Assembly (NCBI RefSeq): GCF_000282495.1
Contig: NZ_AKJE01000085.1
Span: 1 to 40,198, forward strand
DNA: 40,198 nucleotides
Origin: Pseudomonas sp. GM79
GTDB taxonomy: Bacteria; Pseudomonadota; Gammaproteobacteria; Pseudomonadales; Pseudomonadaceae
Direction: 5' to 3'
In this document: positions 1 through 8,835 of the stretch, piece after piece
Layout of the letters: every line of letters begins with the position of its first letter
Numbering within the stretch: position 1 is the first letter of the stretch
Made by a program: the position numbers and the translations under genes
The notes under the pieces: model-generated
Seen by the model: only the letters and a program-made list of their open reading frames with translations
Told to the model about the DNA's origin: nothing
Databases searched by the model: none

Positions 1-1557
1 ACCGGTCACGCTGCCGCCGGCCGTGGTCGCCTCGCCGGTCACGTCGCCCGTACCACCGGCAATGCCATTGGCCAGGCCGTCCTCGTCGACGGTTCCCGCC
101 ACGGCGGTTCCGGCCGCCGCCGGGCCGTCGTCCTCGAAGATCATTTTGGAGCCGATTTCGGTTTTCGAAATAGAGGCCTGGACCAGCGTGAAACCACCGA
201 TATCAAAATCGGCGTGGGCAGTGCCCTTGGCGTCGAGGGCCGCCCCGTTCTGGATGAGCACGCGGTTGTGGTCCGTTGTGGTGGTGTATTCAATCTGATA
301 GCCGGCTTTAACGCCGGTGATGGTTGCAACCCCACCAGAAAAGGTGATGCTAATGGCCGGATCATTCACCGATCCGTTTGAGTTCTCGATCACCACCCCG
401 GCGCTGTTGAAGACGCGAACATTGGTGATGGCAACCGGCGTATCACCCGCATAGCCGTCGATGAAAGCCGCGCCAGATTCAACAGCGGTGCTGAATGCGC
501 TGATTTTTACCACAGCACTCTTGCCGCTTTGCAACTGCACGACGTCGAAATTGGCCATCTTCGCATTGAAGACGCCGGTAAAGTCGATGTTGGATTCAAC
601 ATCTGCTTCGTTCTGATCCAGGTTAGGAATGGTCATATCCTGCCTGGCACCTGTGACGAACGAATAACGGATGCCTTCCTGTTCCGTAATCATCTGGCTG
701 TTGGTGCCGAAGGTGGTAGGGCCACCCGCCTGGCTGGTATTGATCGTGTCGCCAGTCGTTATACTGGCGCCAGTTGACTGATTCGCCGGATCCTTGCCGG
801 TGGCGATGATGACGGGATCCGTGATCCGCAAGACACCATCGACAGTTGCAGTTGCAGGGTTCGCTTTGGTGAACATCAGGAACAGGTTCTGCCCGGAGGG
901 GGCATTGGCCAAACTGAATTCCAGGTCCTGACTGGCTCCGATGAACACCTTATTCAGCAGATTGAGCGAATCATCGGGGTTCGTCGCATTTGGATGCTTG
1001 AGCGGTTGGTATTCCACGGTCCAGATCTTGCCGCCCGAGACCGGTGATCCGGTTTCTTCGATGTAGGCCGCGAACACGATCGCGCCGGTCGAGCCACCGG
1101 CCCGGCCCAGAACGATGTTGTCGTTGTTCGCATCCGTGTAGAGAAGGATGCTGGTGCCATTGAGGGTAAACAGTCCGCTGTCCAGACCATTGAGTGGTGC
1201 GCCGGCGCTGTCGACGAAGCTGATATTGGTAATGGTGGCTCCGGGGTCAGCGGTGACGGTGAACGCATTGCTGCCTGTGTTGCCCACGGCACCGGTATAG
1301 CCACTCAACGCTGCCCCCGTTGCGGTACCAGCACCCAGTGCGGTCAAACGGGTAGCGAAGGTCGAGGGCAGGGAGGTCACCAGTATGTCGTTGTCGTCAG
1401 CGTCTCCCGTAGGAGTTGGCGTGGCGGTGATATTCTGTAACCCGGACGTTTCGTCCAGCGAAACGTTCGCGCCGCTCCCGACCACGCTCAGAGCACTGGT
1501 CAGCGATGAGTTTTGTTCTTGGATAGTCATTACGTTTACCTGGGCAGTTGCGGTCAT
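1..1557 (-). CDS. Large repetitive secreted adhesin / RTX-like protein, N-terminal part (cut by window edge)
   Basis: An open frame of 519 codons runs off the window with no stop. The sequence is rich in Gly, Ala, Thr, Asn and Asp and almost free of Cys. Its last ~35 residues carry an acidic 'EDDGPAAAGT...VDEDGLANGI' segment, which I associate with the DUF5801 repeats of large Pseudomonas type I-secreted RTX proteins. No N-terminal signal peptide is visible, as expected for a protein exported by a C-terminal signal; the C-terminus lies outside the window. The ATG at 1557 follows directly after an in-frame TAG, so translation cannot start further upstream. An ATG at 1530 (MTIQEQNSS) is the alternative, with a weak AGG upstream. 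A surface adhesion or biofilm role is inferred from the family type only. The exact family is uncertain, but a real coding region is nearly certain. Confidence 0.75.
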   Translation of the reverse strand, partial: MTATAQVNVMTIQEQNSSLTSALSVVGSGANVSLDETSGLQNITATPTPTGDADDNDILVTSLPSTFATRLTALGAGTATGAALSGYTGAVGNTGSNAFTVTADPGATITNISFVDSAGAPLNGLDSGLFTLNGTSILLYTDANNDNIVLGRAGGSTGAIVFAAYIEETGSPVSGGKIWTVEYQPLKHPNATNPDDSLNLLNKVFIGASQDLEFSLANAPSGQNLFLMFTKANPATATVDGVLRITDPVIIATGKDPANQSTGASITTGDTINTSQAGGPTTFGTNSQMITEQEGIRYSFVTGARQDMTIPNLDQNEADVESNIDFTGVFNAKMANFDVVQLQSGKSAVVKISAFSTAVESGAAFIDGYAGDTPVAITNVRVFNSAGVVIENSNGSVNDPAISITFSGGVATITGVKAGYQIEYTTTTDHNRVLIQNGAALDAKGTAHADFDIGGFTLVQASISKTEIGSKMIFEDDGPAAAGTAVAGTVDEDGLANGIAGGTGDVTGEATTAGGSVTG

Positions 1558-1787
1558 CTAGGCCTGACCGTTGACCTTTGGTCGCAACTATGGATAAGCG
1601 CCAGAGATCGCGCATCGGCGGATACTCCCAGACGGGCTGGGAGTTTCGGACTACTCGGGAGGGGAGACGGGAAGAAGCGAGAGGGCGCGGCGTGGCAGCG
1701 ATCCATGAACAACAGGTCATCATGCCGGGGGAAATTGGCGGTGAATCGAATGCCGGATGACTTCGTTCCGCCCAAGTAAACACTCAG

Positions 1788-1823
1788 CCCTTTACCGAGC
1801 GCTGGCCCTCGGTAAAGGGTTTT
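1788..1823. terminator. Strong hairpin with T-run, intrinsic terminator-like
   Basis: CCCTTTACCGAG (1788-1799) is perfectly complementary to CTCGGTAAAGGG (1808-1819), with an 8-nt loop. A TTTT run follows on the + strand. It lies just downstream of the stop of the LacI gene, which is transcribed on the - strand, so it probably ends that operon even though the - side has no clear T-run. The rest of 1558-1829 shows no gene. Confidence 0.6.
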
Positions 1824-1829
1824 GATGGC

Positions 1830-2822
1830 TCACAACGACGTTCTGACCACCAATGGACAATCAACGGGTTGGGCACCCTCTACCTCAAGGGACTCGATCA
1901 GGTGCCGGGCCGCATTGCGACCGATCTCGTAGTACGGCAGTTGCACCGTGGTCAGCGGCGGGATGAACAGTTCGGCGATGCCGATCATGTTGTCATAGCC
2001 GAGCACGGCGACATCGGCGGGAATTTTCAGGCCTCGACCCAACAACAGCTGATAGGCACAAAAGGCAATCCGGTCGTTGCCACAGATCAGGATGTCGAAT
2101 TGCGGGCGACCCTCGATGATGTGCCGGTCGAGGATGGCTGCGGTTTCACCATAGGCGTCATGATCGGAAAGGTCGTATTGCAGGAGTGCCTCAGGCGCAA
2201 GGCCAAATGCCTGGCAGGCACGCTGCAGACCTTTTTGTCGCAAGCCCCAGGCAAGGCTCTGTTTGGGCAGATTGATGCACAGAGGGCGCCGATAGCCTTG
2301 GCTCAACGCGTGATGTACGGCTCGATACTGCCCCGTTTCGTCATCGGGCACATAACTGACCAGGCGACTGTCATCTGCCAGGCAATTGGCGAGCACCAGG
2401 GGTTTGCTCTTCAAGCGTTCGGGAATGCACACCTGGCGAAACCCCATGGCGCTGAAGATCAACCCGTCAGGACGGTGCGACAGCATCAGGTCAATGTTCT
2501 GGTCGGTTGGCGGGTTGCTCAGCAGGTTGAGGATGAACACATTCCAGCCCGCCTGCTGCGCGGTCTGTTCGATGGACAGCAACAACTCGACCGCGAACGG
2601 TGTGGTCGCGGTGTCCAGTGCGAACACTCCGATGGTGCGTGACTGGAGGTTGTCGCCGCGCATCTTGCGCGCCGACAGGCTCGGTACGAATTGCAGTTCG
2701 TCAATGGCGCGACGCACCCGCTGAAGGGTTTCGGGGCTCAGTTTTTCCGGATTATTGAGCGCTCGAGAAACCGTCATCAGGGACACGCCGGCCAGCTGTG
2801 CAACGTCTTTCACTGAAGTCAT
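1830..2822 (-). CDS. LacI-family regulator of the adjacent sugar operon
   Basis: A 330-residue protein of normal LacI-family length. Residues 3-25 (VKDVAQLAGVSLMTVSRALN) are the typical LacI helix-turn-helix, followed by the hinge region. Residues from about 62 (IGVFALDTATTPFAVELL) onward match the periplasmic-binding-protein-like effector domain. It is the last gene of the sugar operon, 75 nt after the GH32 gene, with no good Shine-Dalgarno before its ATG and no obvious promoter in the gap. Inference: it represses the operon and the divergent porin by binding the GTTAACGTTAAC palindrome at 8698-8709, and is released by the sugar or its hydrolysis product. If it is co-transcribed from that promoter it would be autoregulated. 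The effector is not known from sequence. Confidence 0.9.
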   Translation of the reverse strand: MTSVKDVAQLAGVSLMTVSRALNNPEKLSPETLQRVRRAIDELQFVPSLSARKMRGDNLQSRTIGVFALDTATTPFAVELLLSIEQTAQQAGWNVFILNLLSNPPTDQNIDLMLSHRPDGLIFSAMGFRQVCIPERLKSKPLVLANCLADDSRLVSYVPDDETGQYRAVHHALSQGYRRPLCINLPKQSLAWGLRQKGLQRACQAFGLAPEALLQYDLSDHDAYGETAAILDRHIIEGRPQFDILICGNDRIAFCAYQLLLGRGLKIPADVAVLGYDNMIGIAELFIPPLTTVQLPYYEIGRNAARHLIESLEVEGAQPVDCPLVVRTSL

Positions 2823-2897
2823 GCGAGGCGAGGCCGGTCAGGTTGACGCAGGATCATGACACAGGGCCCGGGTTTCCCGCGACTCGAATGACGCCGC

Positions 2898-4400
2898 TCA
2901 CAGCCATCCCGAGGCCAGAGGCCATGCCTTGGGAATCGAGACACGGCCGCCACCCCCATTGGCAAACAGCTTCACGCCCAGGCTGTCGGGCCGTGGATAG
3001 AGCCGACTGCTGAGGCTGAAGCGCCCGTTTTCGTCGAACACCTCGATGGACGAACGATCGAGAAATACGCGCAGTTCCAGTCGCTCTTGTGTCGGGTCTA
3101 TCGACACGCTGCGCTGACCGGTGACTTGCGCACCCGCGCGGCTGCGGTCAAGCACCAGACGCTGCAGCGACGCATCGTAGTAAAGCAGGGTTTCTTCTTG
3201 GCCATCGTCGCTGCAACGCAAGGCGATTCCGAGGTGGCCGCTGGTGCAGCCGTGCAAATCCAGATGCACATGGATTTCGAGCATCTCGCCATTCACTTCC
3301 GGCACGTACCGGGTTCCCGATTCATCCCACCAAGGCACGCCCGGCAATGGCGCCATGCGCAGAGCGGTGAGCTCCCGTGCCGGATACACGCAAAGGCGAT
3401 CGGCGTGCAGTTCAAGTTCGCGCGGCACACCGAGCATGCCGCACCAATGATGGGCCTGGCTCGGCATCGGGCTTTCCCACATGTCGAGCCATGCCCACAC
3501 AAGGCGCCGGCCATCGGCGGCCAGAAGCGTTTGCGCGGCATAGAAATCGTGGCCGTTATCCAGCTCGATAAAAGGCCCGCCGGTGAAGTGCCATTGACTG
3601 TCGAGTCGGCCCACTCGATAACCGGTCTGGTACTTGTTGAGCCGTTCGTAACCCTCGGGTTGCATCCCCTGAGGGGAGTACAGCAGCACATCGCGCCCGT
3701 TCAGCCGGAACAGGTCCGGGCACTCCCACATATAGCCATCGCCCTCGCTGCCGCTGGACACATAGTCGAGGAATTCCCAGCTATGCAGATCCGTGGAACG
3801 GTACAGCGGCAGCAACGGCACATCGCCCAGACGCGCGCCGGCAATCAGATACCAGCAGTCATCCTCCTGCCATACCTTGGGGTCGCGAAAGTGCATGATC
3901 GTGTCTTGCGGCGCGGTGTCGATAACGGCGCCATGCTTGACGAACCGGGTGCCGTCGGTGCTGGTGGCCAGGCACTGGACTTGACGGATGTAGCGTTCGT
4001 CACCCACGTCCCCCAGCCAGGTGTGCCCGGTGTAGATCAGTGCCAGGGTATCCCCGCACACCACGGCGCTACCGGAAAAACAACCGTCACGGTCGAAGTC
4101 ATCGCCGGGCGCCAGCGCAATGGGCAGGTGCTGCCAGTGGACCAGATCGGCGCTCTTGGCGTGCCCCCAATACATCGGGCCCCATTTCGCGTCGAAGGGG
4201 TGGTGTTGGTAGAACACATGGTATTCGCCACGAAAGTACACCACCCCGTTAGGGTCGTTCATCCAGCCCGCGGGAGGGGCAAGATGATAACCGGGTCGAT
4301 AATCATCGGTGACGCGAGACAGGCCGTCACTCAGCGCATGCTGCGCAATCTCAAGGGCAGCGGACATTGGAACACTCATGGAATTCAAAGACACAGTCAT
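2898..4400 (-). CDS. Glycoside hydrolase family 32, probable sucrose hydrolase (beta-fructofuranosidase)
   Basis: A 500-residue GH32 enzyme with all three family motifs: WMNDPNG at 46-52 (Asp49, nucleophile), FRDP at 171-174 (transition-state stabiliser) and ECPD at 226-229 (Glu226, acid/base). The five-bladed catalytic domain is followed by a C-terminal beta-sandwich from about residue 350. No signal peptide is visible, so it should act in the cytoplasm. Its start ATG overlaps the stop of the ATPase gene by 4 nt (ATGA), showing translational coupling to the transporter. Because the neighbouring importer is an ABC system, not a phosphotransferase, the substrate is expected to be the free sugar (sucrose or a short fructo-oligosaccharide), giving glucose and fructose. 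Other beta-fructosides cannot be excluded. Confidence 0.92.
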   Translation of the reverse strand: MTVSLNSMSVPMSAALEIAQHALSDGLSRVTDDYRPGYHLAPPAGWMNDPNGVVYFRGEYHVFYQHHPFDAKWGPMYWGHAKSADLVHWQHLPIALAPGDDFDRDGCFSGSAVVCGDTLALIYTGHTWLGDVGDERYIRQVQCLATSTDGTRFVKHGAVIDTAPQDTIMHFRDPKVWQEDDCWYLIAGARLGDVPLLPLYRSTDLHSWEFLDYVSSGSEGDGYMWECPDLFRLNGRDVLLYSPQGMQPEGYERLNKYQTGYRVGRLDSQWHFTGGPFIELDNGHDFYAAQTLLAADGRRLVWAWLDMWESPMPSQAHHWCGMLGVPRELELHADRLCVYPARELTALRMAPLPGVPWWDESGTRYVPEVNGEMLEIHVHLDLHGCTSGHLGIALRCSDDGQEETLLYYDASLQRLVLDRSRAGAQVTGQRSVSIDPTQERLELRVFLDRSSIEVFDENGRFSLSSRLYPRPDSLGVKLFANGGGGRVSIPKAWPLASGWL

Positions 4401-5542
4401 AGGGCGCTTGCTCGTGCCGAGCGCAAAGGGACGCCAGCCGGCAGCGTTTCAATGGCGTGTGGGTGACGGCTCAAGGCCACGCCGTCGGCGTCGAACAGGT
4501 GCAGGTTGTCGATGCCCAGCAGCAGCTCAACCCGATCGCCTGCCTGCCATCCGGCGCTGACCTCGCAACGACAGATCAGTGGCTCGTCCTGACCTGTCTC
4601 GAGGTGCACATAGGTTTCGCTGCCCAGGTATTCGACCGCGGTCACCACAACGCTGGCGGTTCCATCCGCCGCTTTGAGCGACACGTGTTCCGGGCGAATC
4701 CCCAGGCTCAGCGGCGTGCCTGCCGCCAGGTTCGAGCTGTCGAAGGGCAGGGATGTGATACCCCAAACGAGGGTGTCGACCAGGCTGGTTTCGCCTGGCG
4801 TCTGCAGGCGCGCCGACAGAAAATTCATTCTGGGCGAACCGAGAAAACCGGCGACAAAGCGGCTGGCCGGGCGCTCATAGAGTTCGCGCGGTGAACCGAC
4901 CTGTTCTACACGACCGCCATTGAGCACGACAATTTTGTCGGCCAGGGTCATCGCTTCAACCTGATCGTGGGTGACGTAGATCATGGTCGAGCCGAGTCGA
5001 TCATGCAGTCGGGCGATTTCGTTGCGCATCTGCACCCGCAAGGATGCATCCAGGTTGGAAAGCGGTTCGTCGAACAACAGAATGTCCGGTTCCCGCGCCA
5101 TGGCTCTGCCCATGGCCACACGCTGACGCTGCCCTCCGGACAGTTCCTTTGGCTTGCGTTGCAGCAGTTTGTCCAACTGCAGGATTTGCGCAGTTTTCAG
5201 CACGCGCTCGCGCAGGCTGGCCTTGTCCGTCTTGGCCAGTTTGAGACCAAAACTGATGTTGTCGTAGACGCTCATGTGCGGGTACAGCGCATAAGACTGA
5301 AACACCATGCCGACGCCACGCTCGCGCGGCTCCAGGTCGTTGACCCGACGCCCGTCGATCAGCAGGTCGCCGCCGCAGATCGAGTCCAGGCCGGCGATCA
5401 GTCGCAGCAGGGTCGATTTTCCGCAGCCCGAAGGGCCGACGAATACCACGAATTCACCCGCCGCGATTTCCAGGCTGACGTCGCGAAGAATACGCATGCC
5501 GCCCAATTGCTTGTTTACGTTGTCCAGTTTCAATTTGATCAC
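4397..5542 (-). CDS. Sugar ABC transporter ATP-binding protein (MalK/UgpC type)
   Basis: A 381-residue ATPase with Walker A GPSGCGKST (36-44), signature LSGGQ (134-138), Walker B ILLFDEP (154-160) and switch-region VTHD. The C-terminal ~140 residues form the regulatory OB-fold/TOBE extension typical of CUT1 sugar importers such as MalK and UgpC. It is probably a homodimer on the inner face of the membrane that energises the two permeases encoded upstream. It follows permease 2 after a 27-nt gap and overlaps the hydrolase gene by 4 nt. Shared CUT1 ATPases can serve several importers, but the tight operon argues for a dedicated role here. Confidence 0.93.
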   Translation of the reverse strand: MIKLKLDNVNKQLGGMRILRDVSLEIAAGEFVVFVGPSGCGKSTLLRLIAGLDSICGGDLLIDGRRVNDLEPRERGVGMVFQSYALYPHMSVYDNISFGLKLAKTDKASLRERVLKTAQILQLDKLLQRKPKELSGGQRQRVAMGRAMAREPDILLFDEPLSNLDASLRVQMRNEIARLHDRLGSTMIYVTHDQVEAMTLADKIVVLNGGRVEQVGSPRELYERPASRFVAGFLGSPRMNFLSARLQTPGETSLVDTLVWGITSLPFDSSNLAAGTPLSLGIRPEHVSLKAADGTASVVVTAVEYLGSETYVHLETGQDEPLICRCEVSAGWQAGDRVELLLGIDNLHLFDADGVALSRHPHAIETLPAGVPLRSARASAL

Positions 5543-5569
5543 GATGCTGTTCCTTGTCTTTGTTGGGCA

Positions 5570-6412
5570 TCAACCCTTTAACGCGCCGGCAGTGAGACCG
5601 GAAACGATTCGGCGCTGGAAGATCAGCACCAGAATCACCAGTGGGACGGTGACCACCACCGATGCAGCCATCAACAACCCCCAAGGCAGCTCATGGGGGC
5701 TGCCGCCGGAAATCAAGGCGATGGCGACCGGCACCGTGCGTTGGGTGTCGGTGAGGGTGAAGGTCAGGGCAAACAGGAACTCGTTCCACGCGGCGATGAA
5801 AGCCAATAAGCCAGTGGTGACCAGTGCGGGCCAGAGCAGCGGCAACAGCACGCGGGTCAGCGTGACCCAGGGTGAGGCGCCATCCATGATTGCCGCTTCT
5901 TCCAGTTCATGGGGCAGTTGCCCCATGAACGTGGTCAGCACCCAGACGGTGAAGGGCAGGGTGAAAATCGTGTAGCTCAGGATCAACGCCCAGGACGTGT
6001 TGTACAGGCCCAGCGCGCGGATCACTTCGAACAGCCCCGACAGCACCGCGACCTGGGGAAACATCGACACGCCAAGGACCATCATCAAGACCGTGCCACG
6101 CCCACGGAACTTCACCCGGCCCAAGGCATAGGCGGCGGTCAGGCTGAGGAACAGCGCCAATGTCACCACGCACAGCGCAACCACCAGCGAGTTGCCGATC
6201 GCCCGCAGGAATGAGGCTTGATTGAGCACTGCCGCGTAATTGGAGAAGTCGGGGTTCTCGATCCAGTAACTCACCTCGAACAAGGCGCTGGACGGCTTCA
6301 GCGACGTCACGATGGCGTAGTAGAAAGGGAAGACCGCATACAGCAGCAACACCCCGATCAGGCACCAGAACCCGAGGCGCAACAGGGCTTTTTTCAGTAG
6401 GCGCAGGTTCAT
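5570..6412 (-). CDS. Sugar ABC transporter permease 2 (MalG-like)
   Basis: A 280-residue inner-membrane protein with a first membrane segment near residues 13-33 and about six segments overall. The permease (EAA-loop) motif reads ELEEAAIMDGASPWVTLTRVLLPLLWP, and the C-terminus (IVSGLTAGALKG) is typical of MalG-type CUT1 permeases. The start chosen is the ATG at 6412 (MNLRLLKK), which overlaps the TGA of permease 1 as ATGA. The frame stays open upstream to 6817, but that part is simply the permease 1 gene read in the wrong frame. It pairs with permease 1 to form the translocation channel. Confidence 0.93.
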   Translation of the reverse strand: MNLRLLKKALLRLGFWCLIGVLLLYAVFPFYYAIVTSLKPSSALFEVSYWIENPDFSNYAAVLNQASFLRAIGNSLVVALCVVTLALFLSLTAAYALGRVKFRGRGTVLMMVLGVSMFPQVAVLSGLFEVIRALGLYNTSWALILSYTIFTLPFTVWVLTTFMGQLPHELEEAAIMDGASPWVTLTRVLLPLLWPALVTTGLLAFIAAWNEFLFALTFTLTDTQRTVPVAIALISGGSPHELPWGLLMAASVVVTVPLVILVLIFQRRIVSGLTAGALKG

Positions 6413-7371
6413 GACCGGACCTCCAGTTGACGGCGTCCGAGGTAGAGATAAAGCAGGGCGATGACCGCAACCACCAGAAACAGCAGCGTTGAGGCCGCGC
6501 TGCCGTAACCGACGTCCTGGAACTCCACCAGGTGCTGGCGGGCATATACCGACATACTCATGGTGCTCGATGAGTTCGAGGTCAGCACATAGATCACATC
6601 GAACACCCGCAGCGAGTCGAGGATGCGGAAGATCGCCGCCACCAGCAGTGCGGGCATCAGCAGGGGAAGCGTGACACGCCAGAACACCTTCAGTGGATGA
6701 ATGCCATCGACCCTGGCGGCTTCGTAGCAATCGCTTGGCAACATCTGCAAGGCGGCCAGCATCAGCAGCGTGACAAAAGGCACGGTCTTCCAGACGTCGA
6801 CGATGATCACCGCCCACATCGACAGATCCGCATCGGCCGTCCAGGCCAGAGGGGCGTCAATCAGGCCCAGGCTGAGCATCAGGTGATTGATGATGCCGAA
6901 CTGGTCGTTAAGCATCCATGACCAGATCTTCGCCGAGACAATGGTCGGAATCGCCCAGGGAATCAGAATCAACGCACGCACCAGAGCACGTCCGGTGAAC
7001 TTGATGTTCAGCAGCAACGCCACCAGCAGCCCCAGTACGACTTCCAGTCCCACCGACACCACCGTGAAATACAAGGTGTTGCGCACCGCATTCCACCATT
7101 GCGGATCGACCAGAATGCCCGACCAGCTGGAACCGTTGTGGAACAGATAATTGCCAAAGCCTATGAAGGTTCCGCCACCGGTGTCCGCCAGGTTGGCGTC
7201 GGTCAGGCTGAACCAGAATGTGCGCAGTAGCGGCCAGGCTGCCACCAGGGCCAGACACAGCAACATCGGCGTCAGAAACAGCCAGGCGGCGCGCACTCGG
7301 CGACGTTGCACGGGCGTTTCCCTGGTAAGCAGAAGCTCATCACAGGGGGCATGGGTAGAAGAGACAGACAT
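6409..7371 (-). CDS. Sugar ABC transporter permease 1 (MalF-like)
   Basis: A 320-residue permease with a cytoplasmic N-terminal tail (about 25 residues) and then a first membrane helix (AWLFLTPMLLCLALVAAWPLL). The EAA loop is YEAARVDGIHPLKVFWRVTLPLLMPAL. The periplasmic insertion after helix 1 is short, as in most CUT1 UgpA/MalF homologues and unlike the long loop of E. coli MalF. It starts 21 nt after the binding-protein stop and overlaps permease 2 by 4 nt. Function follows from family and operon position. Confidence 0.93.
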   Translation of the reverse strand: MSVSSTHAPCDELLLTRETPVQRRRVRAAWLFLTPMLLCLALVAAWPLLRTFWFSLTDANLADTGGGTFIGFGNYLFHNGSSWSGILVDPQWWNAVRNTLYFTVVSVGLEVVLGLLVALLLNIKFTGRALVRALILIPWAIPTIVSAKIWSWMLNDQFGIINHLMLSLGLIDAPLAWTADADLSMWAVIIVDVWKTVPFVTLLMLAALQMLPSDCYEAARVDGIHPLKVFWRVTLPLLMPALLVAAIFRILDSLRVFDVIYVLTSNSSSTMSMSVYARQHLVEFQDVGYGSAASTLLFLVVAVIALLYLYLGRRQLEVRS

Positions 7372-7392
7372 GGTGATTTCCTTCCTTGTGGC

Positions 7393-8667
7393 TTACCAGT
7401 TCCGGCGTTTGATGCGCGTGAGTTCGCTTTCCAGTTCGGCCAGCGCCTGATCGACAGGCAACTCGCCCGCCAGCACGCCATGCACTCGATCGAAGAACGC
7501 ATTGGAGACCCGTGGATAGCGATCGGCAGTGATGGAGGCGGGGCGCATGACCCCATCGTTGAGAATGCTGTGCAGCTGGGCGTAATAAGGCATGGCCGCG
7601 AGCAGTTCGGGGTCTTGATACAGCGACTCGATAACCGGGTTATAGGCGCCTATCAGAGCACGATGTTTTTGCTCTTGAGCGCTGGTCAGGTAGCTCACCA
7701 GTTCTGCGGCAAGTTTTGGATGGGCGCTGTAACGCGATACCGCCAGGCCCCAGCCACCGAGGGTGGATGCATGGGTGCCGGTCTCGCCGCCGCGGGGCAG
7801 GGGAGCAACCCCGACCTTGTCTTTTACGGCACTGTCCTGGCCTTGGACCAGGGCCCAGACATACGGCCAGTTACGCATGAACAGCGCATTGCCCGACTGG
7901 AATACGCCACGGCCTTCTTCCTCGGTGTAATTGAGCACGCCGCGCGGGGAGATGTCGCCTACCCAGCTTTTCGCCAGGGTCAACGCTGTTCTTGAGGCCT
8001 GACTGTTGACCACGATGTCGCCTCGTGAATTGACCAGCCCGCCTTCCGGTTGGCTGCTGATCCACTCCAGCGCATTGCACGTCAGGCCCTCGTAGGCGCG
8101 CCCTTGAAAGATGTAACCCCACGCATTGGGGTTCCCGGCAGCGCGCTCGGCCTGTTGAATATTCCTGGCGGTAGCGGTCATTTCCTCCCAGGTCCGAGGA
8201 ACCTGCTGGTTGTACTTCTCGAGCAAGTCCTTGCGGTAATACAGCAGGCCCGAGTCGGTGAACCACGGCATCGTCACCAGCCTTCCGTTTACGGTGGCGT
8301 TATCCACCTGTGCCTGGAAGTAGCCCTGGGTCGCGTTGGCGGGAAGCACCTCGCGCAGATCCAGCAGATGTTTGGCCAGCATCCCCGGCCACACCATATC
8401 GATTTGAATGATGTCGATGTCGCTGGACTGCGCACTGAGGATCTGTTGGTAGAACGACAATCGCTCGGTTGCCGAGTTAGGCGTGGAAACCACCTCGACG
8501 TTGTTGCCGGTCTGTTTCGACCACGCCTGGACAGCCTCTTTGCAGAGTTGTAACTCCGCACCCACCGCCCCGCACGAGATCGTTAAATCGGCTGCGCTCG
8601 AGAGGGATGGAAGCCCGGCGCAGAGGGTGAGCAGTGCTGCTGGAAGAAGAGATCTGAGCTGTTTCAT
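7393..8667 (-). CDS. Sugar ABC transporter periplasmic binding protein (CUT1)
   Basis: A 424-residue extracellular solute-binding protein (family 1, MalE-like). The signal peptide is MKQLRSLLPAALLTLCAGLPSLSSAA, with cleavage near SSA-ADLTIS. Family-like features include the AVQAWSKQTGNNVEVV opening, the SSDIDIIQIDMVWPG hinge region, the PWFTDSGLLYYRKDLLEKY motif and the late GGWGLAVSRYS segment. The start at 8667 is supported by AAAGAGGG before the ATG and by the signal peptide; the frame remains open upstream to 8835 but that would put the signal peptide inside the protein. First gene of the operon, directly downstream of the operator-containing promoter. It captures the sugar that enters through the porin. 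Confidence 0.93.
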   Translation of the reverse strand: MKQLRSLLPAALLTLCAGLPSLSSAADLTISCGAVGAELQLCKEAVQAWSKQTGNNVEVVSTPNSATERLSFYQQILSAQSSDIDIIQIDMVWPGMLAKHLLDLREVLPANATQGYFQAQVDNATVNGRLVTMPWFTDSGLLYYRKDLLEKYNQQVPRTWEEMTATARNIQQAERAAGNPNAWGYIFQGRAYEGLTCNALEWISSQPEGGLVNSRGDIVVNSQASRTALTLAKSWVGDISPRGVLNYTEEEGRGVFQSGNALFMRNWPYVWALVQGQDSAVKDKVGVAPLPRGGETGTHASTLGGWGLAVSRYSAHPKLAAELVSYLTSAQEQKHRALIGAYNPVIESLYQDPELLAAMPYYAQLHSILNDGVMRPASITADRYPRVSNAFFDRVHGVLAGELPVDQALAELESELTRIKRRNW

Positions 8668-8688
8668 AAAGCCCTCTTTATTTTTGTT

Positions 8689-8717
8689 TTTAGAAAAGTT
8701 AACGTTAACATCGTCAA
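8689..8717 (-). promoter_or_regulatory. Promoter of the sugar operon
   Basis: On the - strand, TTGACG (8717-8712, 5/6 match to the -35 consensus) is followed by exactly 17 nt and then TCTAAA (8694-8689, 4/6 match to -10). The spacer contains the LacI-type palindrome. It lies 22-50 nt upstream of the binding-protein start codon. Prediction by inspection. Confidence 0.6.
8698..8709. promoter_or_regulatory. Putative LacI-family operator GTTAACGTTAAC
   Basis: A perfect 12-bp palindrome with a central CG, as in most LacI-family operators. It lies wholly in the spacer between the predicted -35 and -10 of the sugar operon, so a bound repressor would block RNA polymerase. It also overlaps the weak -35 candidate of the divergent porin, so one site could control both directions. 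Confidence 0.65.
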
Positions 8718-8733
8718 TGTAGCAGCGTATTTG
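8705..8733 (+). promoter_or_regulatory. Possible promoter of the porin gene (weak)
   Basis: TTAACA (8705-8710), 17 nt, then TATTTG (8728-8733). The -35 matches 5/6 but the -10 only 3/6. The -35 overlaps the operator palindrome, which would fit coordinated repression. Low-confidence call. Confidence 0.25.
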
Positions 8734-8835
8734 CGATGAGGCATCCTTTTTTTTGTCGATTTGGGCAATCCGCGAATCACGGAAAGAAGGCTCGGCCACT
8801 GGAACAAAACAATAAAAACAAAACAGGAAATCCAC

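Noticed and set aside
3087..4466. A 459-residue open frame on the + strand
   Set aside because: Antisense shadow of the GH32 gene, which has all three catalytic motifs on the - strand.
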